From positions 1-57,183 of the forward strand of contig CALTWN010000003.1 of the NCBI GenBank assembly GCA_943913205.1: a DNA stretch of 57,183 bases, written 5' to 3'. This document shows, in pieces, positions 1 to 9,647 of the stretch. Both the position numbers and the translations under genes were made by a program. The stretch comes from an uncultured Bartonella sp. (GTDB lineage Bacteria; Pseudomonadota; Alphaproteobacteria; Rhizobiales; Rhizobiaceae). The notes beneath the pieces are model-generated. The model saw only the letters and a program-made list of their open reading frames with translations, did no database searches and was not told where the DNA came from. Every line of letters starts with the position of its first letter. Within the stretch, counting starts at the first letter, position 1.

Positions 1-741
1 ATAAGTTACATAGCTATATAATTTTTTTATATTGTTGAAATAGGATAAATATCTACTAGCTAATTGATATATAATTTTGTTAATTTCTATCAACTCAAAA
101 TTACTTAATAGATTTTTTAAATAATTTTCATCAGCAAATGCTACATATTCCTCAAATTTATTACTATTTCGAGCTATCTCCTTAAATAATTTATTAAATG
201 CATTTATATTAATAATACTAAGCAAAGCCTCTATCTCTGGCTCACAAAACTTATCTTCCAGCAATTGCGACAAGGCTTGTTTTTGTAGCTCATCTCGCTT
301 ATTATCATCAATAAGGGTAAAATGCCGCTCTGTACCCGCCTCCAAACAAAAATTATGTAACAATAACTGACAAAAAGCATGAATGGTTTGTATTTTAAGA
401 CCGCCTGGTGTATCTTGCACCTTAGCAAAAAGCTGCCTTGCATATTTTAAGCTAGCTTCTATATTTAACTTACTATCTAACTCTAAAAGCTCGGCTTTAA
501 GATCTTCATCACTAAGTATTGCCCATTTAGCTAAACGTCTGAAAACTCGCAACTTCATTTCGCTAGCGGCCGCATTAGTATAGGTTAAGCATAAAATTTT
601 AGATGGTGCTACTTTTGCAACTAATAGCCTTATAACCCGCTCACTTAAAATATGAGTTTTTCCCGCACCAGCATTGGCTGTAACCCAGATATTATAGCCA
701 GGATCGGTAGCTACAGATCTATCAATATTTAGTTCCTCCAT
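1..741 (-). CDS. addA: Double-strand break repair helicase AddA (partial, N-terminal part)
   Basis: The reading frame opens with ATG at 741-739, directly after the addB stop codon, and stays open to the left edge, so only about the first 247 residues are present. The start MEELNIDRSVATDPG leads into VTANAGAGKTHILSERV, a UvrD/Rep-type Walker A (A24-GAGKT-29), followed by the motif Ia-like LCLTYTNAAASEMKLRVF and the motif TIHAFCQLLL. This is the superfamily I helicase subunit of the AddAB helicase-nuclease, which resects DNA double-strand breaks for RecA loading. The nuclease domain at the C-terminus lies outside the window. The addB-addA order is standard for alphaproteobacteria. Identification is firm; completeness cannot be judged. 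Confidence 0.93.
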   Translation of the reverse strand, partial: MEELNIDRSVATDPGYNIWVTANAGAGKTHILSERVIRLLVAKVAPSKILCLTYTNAAASEMKLRVFRRLAKWAILSDEDLKAELLELDSKLNIEASLKYARQLFAKVQDTPGGLKIQTIHAFCQLLLHNFCLEAGTERHFTLIDDNKRDELQKQALSQLLEDKFCEPEIEALLSIININAFNKLFKEIARNSNKFEEYVAFADENYLKNLLSNFELIEINKIIYQLASRYLSYFNNIKKLYSYVTY

Positions 742-742
742 A

Positions 743-3736
743 CTAGCGTGACCATTCATCATAACGTGTAAGGTGATGATATGGATTACGCTCTATATCA
801 ATTGCTGATGCATCTATATAAGAAATGTAGGCTTTATTTATATCAAAATAACTATCTATTAAATTTTCAGTCTTGAGCCAACATTTATCTATTAAATCTT
901 GTAAATTACTTTTATTTTTTACAGCTATTTTCTTACCTATTTTAGATTTTTCATCATCTTTTAAATATATATAATATATATTTTCTATCGCCAACGGTGA
1001 CTCACTTATGTCAAATCCCCCCCTTAACAATAAATTAGCCTCCAATAGCAACTGAGGTTTTATAAGTTCATTTACAGATATTTGGCTTATAATCGCACCT
1101 GTCTTATAATCTATAATTTCTGCTTTATATCTCGAACCTTCCTTTATTATATCTATTCTATCAGCACGGCCATGAATAAAGGCATTATTTCTTCCTATAG
1201 GAATAAGTTTAGAGGTTAGTTCTATATAAGTTTTTTCTAATTTATAGTTTTTCTCGTCAGCCAAAAAATTAGAAGATATTTTGTTTATTTCATTTTGCCA
1301 TAATTTCGCTATATCGGTAGGTAATTCTTTTTCAGCAAAGCAAATTTTAGCTATTTTTTTAAAGTTCTTATCATATTCGTTTATTTCCCCTTTATCCTGA
1401 CAAAATCTAGAAACTATGTCGTGATATAAACTACCTTTTTCAGCAGCATCTGGAATCTTTGCCAGTTCTTTCAAATATTTTAACTTCAAAATCTTCTTAG
1501 CATAAATAGCATATGGGCTAATTTGCAACATTTCAATATCGCTTATCGAAAATATTTTTGGGCGCATAGTAATAGGAGGTTTACATTCTGGGGCAGAACA
1601 AGGTTTTATATCTAAATCTTCTATATCTAGCCCTGTTGCATAATGTAAATATCTCTGGCCTTTTTGTTTTAAATTTTCTGCTGTCTCACATCCTATCACG
1701 GTTTGCAAACGTTGCAGCCATCGCGAAGTGGTTTGAGCAATACCATCCACCATTTTAGACCGGCTTAAAATAACTTCAGGCATACCTAAGTGATATTGAA
1801 ATTCTAAAGCAGAAGCGCCTATTTGTACTTCTGGTGGCTCTAAGCCTATATGCATCATTGCTGAATAAGAAAGAAATACAGATGCTTTTGGCATTAAAGG
1901 AAACTGATTTTCATTTAAACCACCAATTACTACAGTATCAGCATATTGCAAGCGAGCTTCAATAACCCCCCAAATATGTATATTACTATATACAGCTTTA
2001 GCCTCTATCTGAATAGTATTTGCCAAAGCCTCAAAAATAGAAGAAAACTCTAAAGGCACAAAATTTATATCGATATCGCTAGCTAATATTTCTTCACAAA
2101 GTTGCGCAAAAGCATCGGCGCCTGGCTGCTCATATATAGAAGTAATATTACCCTCTATATCTTTACCGAAAAACTCTATGCTGGTTATAAAAGCCTTTAA
2201 TGCTTCTACTATATTTACTGTAGATTTTTGTAATAGTAATCTTAATGGTTCAATAGCATAAGACAGCCGTTCTATTAGCTCACTTATTAGTTCTAAGCTC
2301 ACCGCATCGCAATTACTATCTTCTTCACGTTGCAACCATTGCTCAAACATCTGTTGATTTAATTGCGAAAAATCTAAAAAAGAAAAGCGTAATACAGCGC
2401 CTCTTAAACGATGTTTTTCATATAAATCTAGCATTAATTTGAGTTTTTCAGGCTCTAGCCCTAAAGATGTAAGGGGGTGGCGCAATAGAGCTAAAAATAT
2501 ATTTACGTCACTATCTGTTATATTCAGTAAAATTAATTGTAACCAACGCCCAAAGTCTAAACTAAAAAAAGGTTGTTGTGCAGAATCGTTAGCTATAACA
2601 CCAAACCTTGCTAATTCTGCACTAACTCTGCGCGCTAAATTTCGGTTAGATGTTATTAATGCTACTTTTTTATTTGGGTTATGAGCAGCAATACGCAAAG
2701 CGCAAGCAATAGCAAGCGCCTCTTCTCTTTCTTCTTCTGCTTCTATTATAGATACATTTTCAAAAGCTTGTGAACTATATGTTTTATCTATATTATGCCA
2801 ACAATCTGTAGATTCGGCTGGCATCAAGGCATAAGTTACATATCTTTCTCGCCAGCGCATTTCGTTCGACACTGTACCTATAAATCTTATATCTTCTCTT
2901 TTAACATTTAGTTTTTTTAATAATTTAAAATAATTATATTGCGCCTGGCCGTATAGGCTTATTTCTTTTATGTCCGCAAATTTTTTCCATATATTTGCAC
3001 TCAAATCTCTATCAAGGCTTGGTAAAATTATAGCTCCATTAGGGTGTATAGCTACAGTTTTTAAAAAATCTGCCACACAAGGTACAGCGCCTGTTGCACC
3101 TAAAACTATATAGGCTTTACCGCTTTTATCGTTTTTTATTTGTTGGGCCTTTACAGAAAATTTTAAAGCTAAAGACTCACCTATATCTAAAACATTTTTT
3201 TCTTTTAACATGATGGGGTATTGCGTAGCAGCTATTTGTAAAAAATTACTGCTTAATTGCCACCACTGACTCAATTCAGAATTTAGTTGTGCTTCTATAT
3301 CGTTTAATTTATGCCAATTAACCTTACTTAAAAAAGCCTCGTCTATTAATGCAGCTAAATCTTGCGCCAACCAAATAGCGTCTCCTAATTGTGAATATTG
3401 GGCTATTTGCCTTTTCCAACTATAAATTAAGCGCGATAATAATAAAATACGCTCTATATTACCTATTGTAGGTAATTGTGACTTTACTTCATTAGCACAA
3501 TCTATATCTGAAAAAGCTATTATTTTTGGTAGAAAAAAAACTTCCTGTCCTTGAGCTATAAATTCTTCTGTTAAAGCTCTGGCGGCTCGCCTTGTTGGTA
3601 CAAAAATTTCAATATCAGCCAAGCCAAATAAATTTGTATTATTTATATTAAACTCTCGTAAAATATTACCCGAACATAAATTAGCTACAAAGTTTTTCAT
3701 AAAATTGCAGCCAACAGAGCAAGCATAAATATTCAT
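743..3736 (-). CDS. addB: Double-strand break repair protein AddB
   Basis: This is the second subunit of the AddAB helicase-nuclease, about 997 residues, close to the usual alphaproteobacterial AddB length. The N-terminal part resembles a degenerate helicase fold with no Walker A, as expected for alphaproteobacterial AddB. The C-terminus carries a PDDEXK (RecB-like) nuclease: SLYHDIVSRF, then GRADRID, and AEIIDYKTG with the catalytic D-x-K. I chose ATG at 3736, whose first bases overlap the tsaE stop as ATGA; an alternative ATG at 3745 adds three residues and neither has a good Shine-Dalgarno sequence, which suggests translational coupling to tsaE. addA follows after one base. Confidence 0.93.
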   Translation of the reverse strand: MNIYACSVGCNFMKNFVANLCSGNILREFNINNTNLFGLADIEIFVPTRRAARALTEEFIAQGQEVFFLPKIIAFSDIDCANEVKSQLPTIGNIERILLLSRLIYSWKRQIAQYSQLGDAIWLAQDLAALIDEAFLSKVNWHKLNDIEAQLNSELSQWWQLSSNFLQIAATQYPIMLKEKNVLDIGESLALKFSVKAQQIKNDKSGKAYIVLGATGAVPCVADFLKTVAIHPNGAIILPSLDRDLSANIWKKFADIKEISLYGQAQYNYFKLLKKLNVKREDIRFIGTVSNEMRWRERYVTYALMPAESTDCWHNIDKTYSSQAFENVSIIEAEEEREEALAIACALRIAAHNPNKKVALITSNRNLARRVSAELARFGVIANDSAQQPFFSLDFGRWLQLILLNITDSDVNIFLALLRHPLTSLGLEPEKLKLMLDLYEKHRLRGAVLRFSFLDFSQLNQQMFEQWLQREEDSNCDAVSLELISELIERLSYAIEPLRLLLQKSTVNIVEALKAFITSIEFFGKDIEGNITSIYEQPGADAFAQLCEEILASDIDINFVPLEFSSIFEALANTIQIEAKAVYSNIHIWGVIEARLQYADTVVIGGLNENQFPLMPKASVFLSYSAMMHIGLEPPEVQIGASALEFQYHLGMPEVILSRSKMVDGIAQTTSRWLQRLQTVIGCETAENLKQKGQRYLHYATGLDIEDLDIKPCSAPECKPPITMRPKIFSISDIEMLQISPYAIYAKKILKLKYLKELAKIPDAAEKGSLYHDIVSRFCQDKGEINEYDKNFKKIAKICFAEKELPTDIAKLWQNEINKISSNFLADEKNYKLEKTYIELTSKLIPIGRNNAFIHGRADRIDIIKEGSRYKAEIIDYKTGAIISQISVNELIKPQLLLEANLLLRGGFDISESPLAIENIYYIYLKDDEKSKIGKKIAVKNKSNLQDLIDKCWLKTENLIDSYFDINKAYISYIDASAIDIERNPYHHLTRYDEWSR

Positions 3737-4197
3737 AGCTGACATATTATATCATATTTTCCTTTAATGGTTGCGATACGGCCATTTTCTAAATTACTCA
3801 AGGCGATACATAAATCGCACTTACGCAAAAATTTTTCAGCTTTTTCTGCCCATTCCACTAAGTAGATACTATCTTTATTAATAGTATTATGAGCTAAAAT
3901 ATCTAGATCTAACTGTAATACTTCACTAGGATCGTGCAACCTATATAAATCACAATGATAGATATTATATCCAGTATTTGTAATATATTCTTGCACCAAA
4001 GAAAAACTAGGGCTTGGAACTTCTAAGTTACTTACCTGCATCATTTCTCTCACTATAGAACGCGCCAAAGTAGATTTGCCCATACCTAAATCACCTTTTA
4101 AGCTTACAAAATAACCGCCTTTTAATATTTTTGCTAGAGTTTCACCTAACTTAATAGTTGCGCCTTCATTAGCTAACGCTATTTTTTTCTCCTTCAT
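3733..4197 (-). CDS. tsaE: tRNA t6A37 biosynthesis ATPase TsaE
   Basis: TsaE is the P-loop ATPase that works with TsaB and TsaD to form threonylcarbamoyladenosine at position 37 of ANN-decoding tRNAs. The 154-residue protein has the normal length. Visible motifs are Walker A GDLGMGKST (about residues 35-43), the switch-like SPSFSLVQEY, YHCDLYRL and LVEWAEKAE, all family hallmarks. It sits 8 bases after the divL-like gene and overlaps addB by 4 bases. In many alphaproteobacteria two cell-wall recycling genes (amgK- and murU-type) lie between tsaE and addB; here they are absent. Confidence 0.93.
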   Translation of the reverse strand: MKEKKIALANEGATIKLGETLAKILKGGYFVSLKGDLGMGKSTLARSIVREMMQVSNLEVPSPSFSLVQEYITNTGYNIYHCDLYRLHDPSEVLQLDLDILAHNTINKDSIYLVEWAEKAEKFLRKCDLCIALSNLENGRIATIKGKYDIICQL

Positions 4198-4205
4198 AAT
4201 ATTCT

Positions 4206-6272
4206 TTACTTTAATGATGGCAAGCTACATATAATTATTTCGCTATCTTGCTCTTTAATAAATTCTAAAGTTCCGCTACATAATTCGCAAATACTTCTGG
4301 CTAAGGGGAGTTCTATTTGGCTATGTACCTCATTAGATAAATCATGTACCAAATCAGCCGCTATAAATTTAAAATATACAAATTTATTGCTATAAGTAAC
4401 TTTTAATTCTATAGCTTTGTTATGTGGCGCGTGCAAAGCGCAATAAGATAAAATGCTAGTTAATAATTGTTTTATGCGCTTCTTGTCGCCATAAAATTCT
4501 AAATCATTTATCTTATAATTTAAGTCAAAACCTATATTGTTAGCTAGTAATAATGTCTGCGCTGAGTTATAGGCAACAAGGCATAACTCTTTTATGTTAA
4601 CTTCTTCCACTTCTAACTGCATTATACCCGCATTAAGGCTAGCTAGATCTATCATATCTTGTATCATATTATTAAGCTTTTGTGCCTCAATAGCTATATC
4701 GCCTAAATATTCCTTAGCTTTTTTATTTAAATTTAAAGCATCACTACTCAGCATCAATTGCGTAAAACCATCTATGCTAGTAAGTGGCGTTAATAAATCA
4801 TAAGAAACATTTCTTACAAAACCATTACGCAATTTATCGCTTAATAGTAATGCTTCATTTTTTTCAGCCAAAACTCTTTGCACGGTAATTTTTGCTGTTA
4901 TATCAATAAATAGCAGCATATTTTGCCCTAACCTCATAGGACATATACTATATTCTAAAATGCGCCCATCTTTTAATTCTATATGGCCACGCTTTAACTC
5001 TCTTTTATCACAAAATCCAGTTATATATCCAGGCAAATTATTTATTACATCAAGCGATGTTTCTTTACTTAAACGTTTAAGATGTTCTACAAGAATGTTA
5101 ATATGAGTGCCTTGAATTCCAAATTCAGCCTCTAACCCCCATAATGCAGTAAAAGCTGGGTTAGATAAAAGGATTTTACCGCTAGAGTCAAACAACACTA
5201 TACCTTCTAATAAATTATCTAATGTATCGCCCTGATGCGCTATAAGACTATTATAGCGTAATTGCATATCTAGCATCGGGGTTAAATTTTCATATATCCA
5301 ACATATTCCGCCTTGTGGCTGAGCATGAGCTATAACACGTAAAGTTGTTCCGTCTGGCAAATGCCACTTATGCTGCTGAGCTTCCAAATTTGAATATATA
5401 TTAAAAAGATCGGCTCGCCAACTTTGCCAATCAGGGATTATAGGCAATTTACCAGCGGCTCTTAATTTTTCTAATAACGCGCTGTGGCTTGGAAGATTTT
5501 TTATAAAATCTTCATCTAAATCAAATAACTGCACAAAAGCTTCATTATAGAAGATAAGTTTTTGATTTTTATCAAATATTGATACAGCTATCGATATAAG
5601 ATCTAAACTTTGCCTATATCCTAGCATAGTTTGGTCTAGACGTTGCTCTAAATTTTGATGTTTTGTAATATCAAAAACACATAATAGTTTATATCCGCTA
5701 TCTAAAACACAGCTATCTATTTTAAAATAATGAATAGCGCCATCTATAGACAAATTGACTTGCCCACTCTCAATAACTCTTTTGCTAAATACACAAATCT
5801 TATCTTTATTAGCTATCTTATAATATAAATTATTGGCAAAAATTATATTAGCCTCTTTATCAATAACGCAAGCTATGAAAGGTAAATGTTCTAAAATATG
5901 ATATTGATGCAAAGCTTCACTATTTATGTTTAAAGAGCCGATATATGCTTGCCCGTACTTTATAGCCCCTTTTACCCATTTTTGCTCACCCGCATCTAAC
6001 AAACAAAAATCTTCACCATATTCTAATAAATTATGTTTTTTTGTATTATCCAAACAATCTAAAGACATACTATTAAATGAGGTAATATTCCTATATGCTT
6101 TATTAAAAATAAAAAGCCCTATACCTAAAATTTCACTGGCTTTTTGAAAAGCTGCAATATGGCGCAAAATTTTTATATATTTATATAGTAAATATATAAT
6201 AACGAATAATAGTAAGCCAATTAACACATAACTATATAGTGCAGATTTCAGATAAGCTATATTTAATTGCAT
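4206..6272 (-). CDS. divL: DivL-like PAS-domain sensor (pseudo)kinase
   Basis: This membrane-anchored multi-PAS protein has 688 residues from ATG 6272. That start is preceded by GAGG 8 bases upstream; an upstream ATG at 6302 has no ribosome site. A membrane segment (about residues 13-31) is followed by PAS-like regions near 120-200, 220-330 and 350-460, then a dimerisation/phosphoacceptor helix. The H-box reads VSYDLLTPLTSI, so the His is replaced by Tyr (Y491), the known hallmark of DivL, the cell-polarity regulator of CckA in Caulobacter and relatives. The ATPase region lacks recognisable N, G1 and G2 boxes (see findings). The position upstream of tsaE fits the Rhizobiales arrangement. It could instead be a diverged ordinary PAS kinase, but the Tyr supports DivL. 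Confidence 0.78.
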   Translation of the reverse strand: MQLNIAYLKSALYSYVLIGLLLFVIIYLLYKYIKILRHIAAFQKASEILGIGLFIFNKAYRNITSFNSMSLDCLDNTKKHNLLEYGEDFCLLDAGEQKWVKGAIKYGQAYIGSLNINSEALHQYHILEHLPFIACVIDKEANIIFANNLYYKIANKDKICVFSKRVIESGQVNLSIDGAIHYFKIDSCVLDSGYKLLCVFDITKHQNLEQRLDQTMLGYRQSLDLISIAVSIFDKNQKLIFYNEAFVQLFDLDEDFIKNLPSHSALLEKLRAAGKLPIIPDWQSWRADLFNIYSNLEAQQHKWHLPDGTTLRVIAHAQPQGGICWIYENLTPMLDMQLRYNSLIAHQGDTLDNLLEGIVLFDSSGKILLSNPAFTALWGLEAEFGIQGTHINILVEHLKRLSKETSLDVINNLPGYITGFCDKRELKRGHIELKDGRILEYSICPMRLGQNMLLFIDITAKITVQRVLAEKNEALLLSDKLRNGFVRNVSYDLLTPLTSIDGFTQLMLSSDALNLNKKAKEYLGDIAIEAQKLNNMIQDMIDLASLNAGIMQLEVEEVNIKELCLVAYNSAQTLLLANNIGFDLNYKINDLEFYGDKKRIKQLLTSILSYCALHAPHNKAIELKVTYSNKFVYFKFIAADLVHDLSNEVHSQIELPLARSICELCSGTLEFIKEQDSEIIICSLPSLK

Positions 6273-6350
6273 TATCAATACCTCGTACACCAATTTTATC
6301 ATATGGTAAATTAACTAACAAGCATTGCCGCAAACTTTTATAGAAAAGCC

Positions 6351-6379
6351 TTGTTTAGAAGCATGTTTATTTATATAAT
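6351..6379 (+). promoter_or_regulatory. Sigma-70-type promoter for the MsbA-like gene
   Basis: TTGTTT at 6351-6356 and a perfect TATAAT at 6374-6379 are separated by 17 bases, in the 107-138 base gap between two divergent genes. Transcription would begin near 6386, giving a leader of about 25 bases before the GTG at 6410. Confidence 0.6.
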
Positions 6380-6409
6380 CATGAAGATTAACTTCTACGG
6401 AATATTATA

Positions 6410-8200
6410 GTGAAACTTTTTAAGCTTTCTGATACAGATACAGAATTACTGATACGCTTATTTAAAGAAAATGCAAAATCATATAGCAGGCTGTATGGTA
6501 AAGCAATAATAAGCATGGTGGTTTTGGCCATAAGCACCGCATCAAGTGCTTGGATTATGCGTAGTTTCGTAAATAAACTATTTGATTTAAAGCATTTTAA
6601 CGAAATTCTTTATGTTTCATTCACTATTATGGCTATTTTTCTTATCAAGGGCATATCTACATATTTTCAGATATTATACCTGCAGCGTGCAGGCAACCGC
6701 GTAATGGCCGACGCCCAACGTAAATTATATAACAAATTGTGCCAACAAAGCATGAGTTATTTTCAAGATAATTCTACGTCAGCTCTATTAATGCGTATGA
6801 CCACTAGCACAAACCAAATGCGTGCCGTTCTAGAATTACTTATAAGTACTTATGTTCGCGATCTTATTAGCTTGCTTTCATTAATTGGGGTAATGCTCTA
6901 TAGCAATATTTATCTATCTATAGCCGGCATAGTAATAGGACCGGCGGTTTATTTTATTGTTACTATCGGTTTGCGTAAAATAAGACAAATAATGGTAAAC
7001 GAATTTGGTTATTTTAGCCAAATAATGACAGTTATACAAGAAACAACCCAAGGCATAAAAGTAATTAAAGCATTTTCACTTGAAAATGAAATGCGTAATC
7101 GCATGAATGAAGCAATTACAGAGGTTGAAAAATGTTCTAATCTAATAGGCAAATTGCGTGCTGCTACTAGCCCTATCATGGAAACATTGGCTGGTTTTTC
7201 TATTGCCTTAATATGTGCGATAAGCGGCTATTTAATGCTTAAAAAGGGCTCTACCCCCGGTGATTTAATGGCGTTTATAACAGCTTTATTAATGGCTTAT
7301 GAGCCCGCAAAACGCTTAGCTAATAGCAGCGTTAGTCTTAAAACTGATATTGTTGGTGTGCGCTTATTATTTTCTATCCTTGACGCCCCTATCACATTAA
7401 AAGAAAGTCCAAATGCTGTAGAAATACCGAAATTACCTGAAGATGGTATTTGTTTGGAGTTTAAAGATGTAACTTTTACTTATCCTTCCTTAAAAGATAC
7501 AAATGTTTTAGAGAATATTAGTTTTTCAATAAAAAAAGGTACCACAACAGCTTTAGTAGGTGCGTCAGGCGCTGGTAAATCTACGGTTATTAATTTAATA
7601 TTACGTTTTTATGACCCCATAAAAGGCGCTATATATATAAATAACCAAAATATAAAAGAGGTTTCATTTAATAGTTTACACAAACAGTTAGCCTATGTTG
7701 GGCAAGATACTTTTTTATTTCAAGAATCTGTTAAATATAATATTAGCTTAGGGCGCCAAAATGCTACAATGGATGAAATAATTGAAGCTGCCAAAATAGC
7801 AAATGCCCATGAATTTATCATAAAACTTCCTCAAGGTTATGATACTATATTAGGAGCCGGCGGGGTAGAACTTTCAGGGGGGCAAAGGCAACGCATTGCT
7901 TTAAGCCGCGCTATCTTACGTAAAAGCGAAATTCTTATTTTAGATGAAGCAACTTCGGCGCTTGATTCTGTATCCGAAAAACTTATAGCTCAAGCTATCG
8001 AAAATATTGCTAATGATTGTACTATCATTGCTATAGCACATCGCTTTAGCACTATAATTAATGCAGATAATATTATTGTATTTGAAAAAGGACGCATAAT
8101 ACAACAGGGCAATCTAAACCATTTATTAAAAGAAAAGGATAGCGTTTTTAAACATTTTTATGATTTACAGTTTGCTGAACCTTTGCAAGGGTCACAATAA
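6410..8200 (+). CDS. ABC transporter, fused permease/ATPase (MsbA-like exporter)
   Basis: A half-transporter of 596 residues with an N-terminal six-helix exporter domain (about 35-320) and a C-terminal ATPase. The ATPase shows Walker A GASGAGKST, Q-loop VGQDTFLFQ, signature LSGGQRQR, Walker B ILILDEATSALD and the switch His in AIAHRFS. Homologues of this shape in Rhizobiales are annotated as MsbA-type lipid A or lipid exporters; the substrate is inferred. The start is GTG, preceded by a weak GGA. The 3' end overlaps the convergent chvG gene by 53 bases. It has its own promoter and no partner gene, consistent with a homodimer in the inner membrane. Confidence 0.85.
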   Translation: MKLFKLSDTDTELLIRLFKENAKSYSRLYGKAIISMVVLAISTASSAWIMRSFVNKLFDLKHFNEILYVSFTIMAIFLIKGISTYFQILYLQRAGNRVMADAQRKLYNKLCQQSMSYFQDNSTSALLMRMTTSTNQMRAVLELLISTYVRDLISLLSLIGVMLYSNIYLSIAGIVIGPAVYFIVTIGLRKIRQIMVNEFGYFSQIMTVIQETTQGIKVIKAFSLENEMRNRMNEAITEVEKCSNLIGKLRAATSPIMETLAGFSIALICAISGYLMLKKGSTPGDLMAFITALLMAYEPAKRLANSSVSLKTDIVGVRLLFSILDAPITLKESPNAVEIPKLPEDGICLEFKDVTFTYPSLKDTNVLENISFSIKKGTTTALVGASGAGKSTVINLILRFYDPIKGAIYINNQNIKEVSFNSLHKQLAYVGQDTFLFQESVKYNISLGRQNATMDEIIEAAKIANAHEFIIKLPQGYDTILGAGGVELSGGQRQRIALSRAILRKSEILILDEATSALDSVSEKLIAQAIENIANDCTIIAIAHRFSTIINADNIIVFEKGRIIQQGNLNHLLKEKDSVFKHFYDLQFAEPLQGSQ

Positions 8201-9647
8201 ATCTTGCACCTATCTTTTGCTGGCTATCATCTATAATATTTTCTGCCCTTATACTGCCTTTGTGGGCTTCTATAATTTGTTTGGTTATTGTTAACCCTAA
8301 ACCTGAATTTACACCAAAGTCACATTGTTGACTTCTTTGGGTATAAAAGCGCTCAAATATTGTTGATATTTTTTTAGCTTTAATTCCGCCGCCATTATCT
8401 TCTATAATTACAATAATATGGTATTGGCTATCATTTAAAATAATTTTTATTACAGCTTTTTGCTGAGGAACAAAAGAAACAGCATTTGCTATTAAATTAT
8501 CAAAAACCTGCGCCAACCTTAGCTCATGCCCTTGCACTATTAAAGGCATGTTAGATTTTTTTGTTATACAAAATTTTATATTTTTATTTTGAGAAACTTT
8601 TTTTGCTATATTTATGCGTGCCTTTAGCATTTTTTCTATATCAACATATTTATAGCTATCACGAGCTAATTCAGCGTCAATTCGCGAGGCATCTGAAATA
8701 TCGGTTATAAGCAAATTCATTCTTTTAACATCATTCATTATAATATTTTCAAGAATTATGCGCTGTTTTTCACTTTTATTAACTTTTAATGTTTGTAAAG
8801 CAGAAGCAATAGATGCCAATGGATTCTTTAATTCATGGCTTACATCTTGGGCAAAACTCTCCATAATTTCTAATCGATCATAAAAAGCTTTCGCCATACG
8901 CTGCATAGCCTTTGCTAAACTATCTATTTCGTCATATCTATGCATAAATTGTGGTATAGTGCTTGGCGGATTTTTAAAACTGCTGACTCTTTTTGCAGCT
9001 ATACTTAAACGACGCAAAGGAGATGCTATTGTATAAGCAAGGTAAAGCGACAAAAAACAAAATATGCTAGAAATAAGTATAGAAAATAATAAGATTTTTA
9101 AGTTTACAATATGTACTGTTTTTTCTATATCGCCACTAAAGCTTGTAAGCTGTAAGCAACCAAGTATTTCACCCTGTTTCATTATGGGTATAGCAACATT
9201 TAAAACCATATGAGCTTGTTTTACTTGCCAAAATTGTGTTTGTCCTTTTAAAACAGCTTGCAGTTTTTCATTTTTTATAGAATTATCATAATCAATATTT
9301 TCATATTTTATTTCTAAATTTGGTTTATAAAAATTACTACTATCAAACAAAACATGTCCCATGATATTATAAACACATAGCTGTAAATTATTATGTTTGG
9401 CTAATTTAATAAGCAGATTTTTATCATGGCTATTTATCATGCTTGAAATAATATCGCTCATAATAAATGCCTGGCTTTGCATGGCATTAAACTTATTTTT
9501 CAGTAAATTAGAATGAAAATTTTCTATATATATCACACCCCCTAGCACCAAACAAAGCGCGGTTAGATTAAGGGTTAAAATTCTTTTAGTTAGGCTAGAA
9601 AAAATCAACTTATTTATAAAAGTTGACATATTATATCTAGGTTGCAT
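8148..9647 (-). CDS. chvG: Two-component sensor kinase ChvG/BvrS-like
   Basis: Inner-membrane histidine kinase of about 499 residues. The N-terminus has a transmembrane helix (about 24-41), a periplasmic sensor of about 130 residues, a second helix (about 185-205) and a HAMP-like linker. The HisKA box is AQDVSHELKNPLASI (phospho-His 271 from this start) and the ATPase has DNLIANAV, EDNGGGI and SGLGLTI. With the upstream response regulator it forms the ChvG-ChvI (BvrS-BvrR) pair that controls envelope and host-interaction genes in Rhizobiales. The sensor domain looks shorter than in ChvG of free-living species. ATG 9647 overlaps the chvI stop region; ATG 9629 is the alternative. Confidence 0.87.
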   Translation of the reverse strand: MQPRYNMSTFINKLIFSSLTKRILTLNLTALCLVLGGVIYIENFHSNLLKNKFNAMQSQAFIMSDIISSMINSHDKNLLIKLAKHNNLQLCVYNIMGHVLFDSSNFYKPNLEIKYENIDYDNSIKNEKLQAVLKGQTQFWQVKQAHMVLNVAIPIMKQGEILGCLQLTSFSGDIEKTVHIVNLKILLFSILISSIFCFLSLYLAYTIASPLRRLSIAAKRVSSFKNPPSTIPQFMHRYDEIDSLAKAMQRMAKAFYDRLEIMESFAQDVSHELKNPLASIASALQTLKVNKSEKQRIILENIIMNDVKRMNLLITDISDASRIDAELARDSYKYVDIEKMLKARINIAKKVSQNKNIKFCITKKSNMPLIVQGHELRLAQVFDNLIANAVSFVPQQKAVIKIILNDSQYHIIVIIEDNGGGIKAKKISTIFERFYTQRSQQCDFGVNSGLGLTITKQIIEAHKGSIRAENIIDDSQQKIGARFIVTLAKVQQTVNHKNV

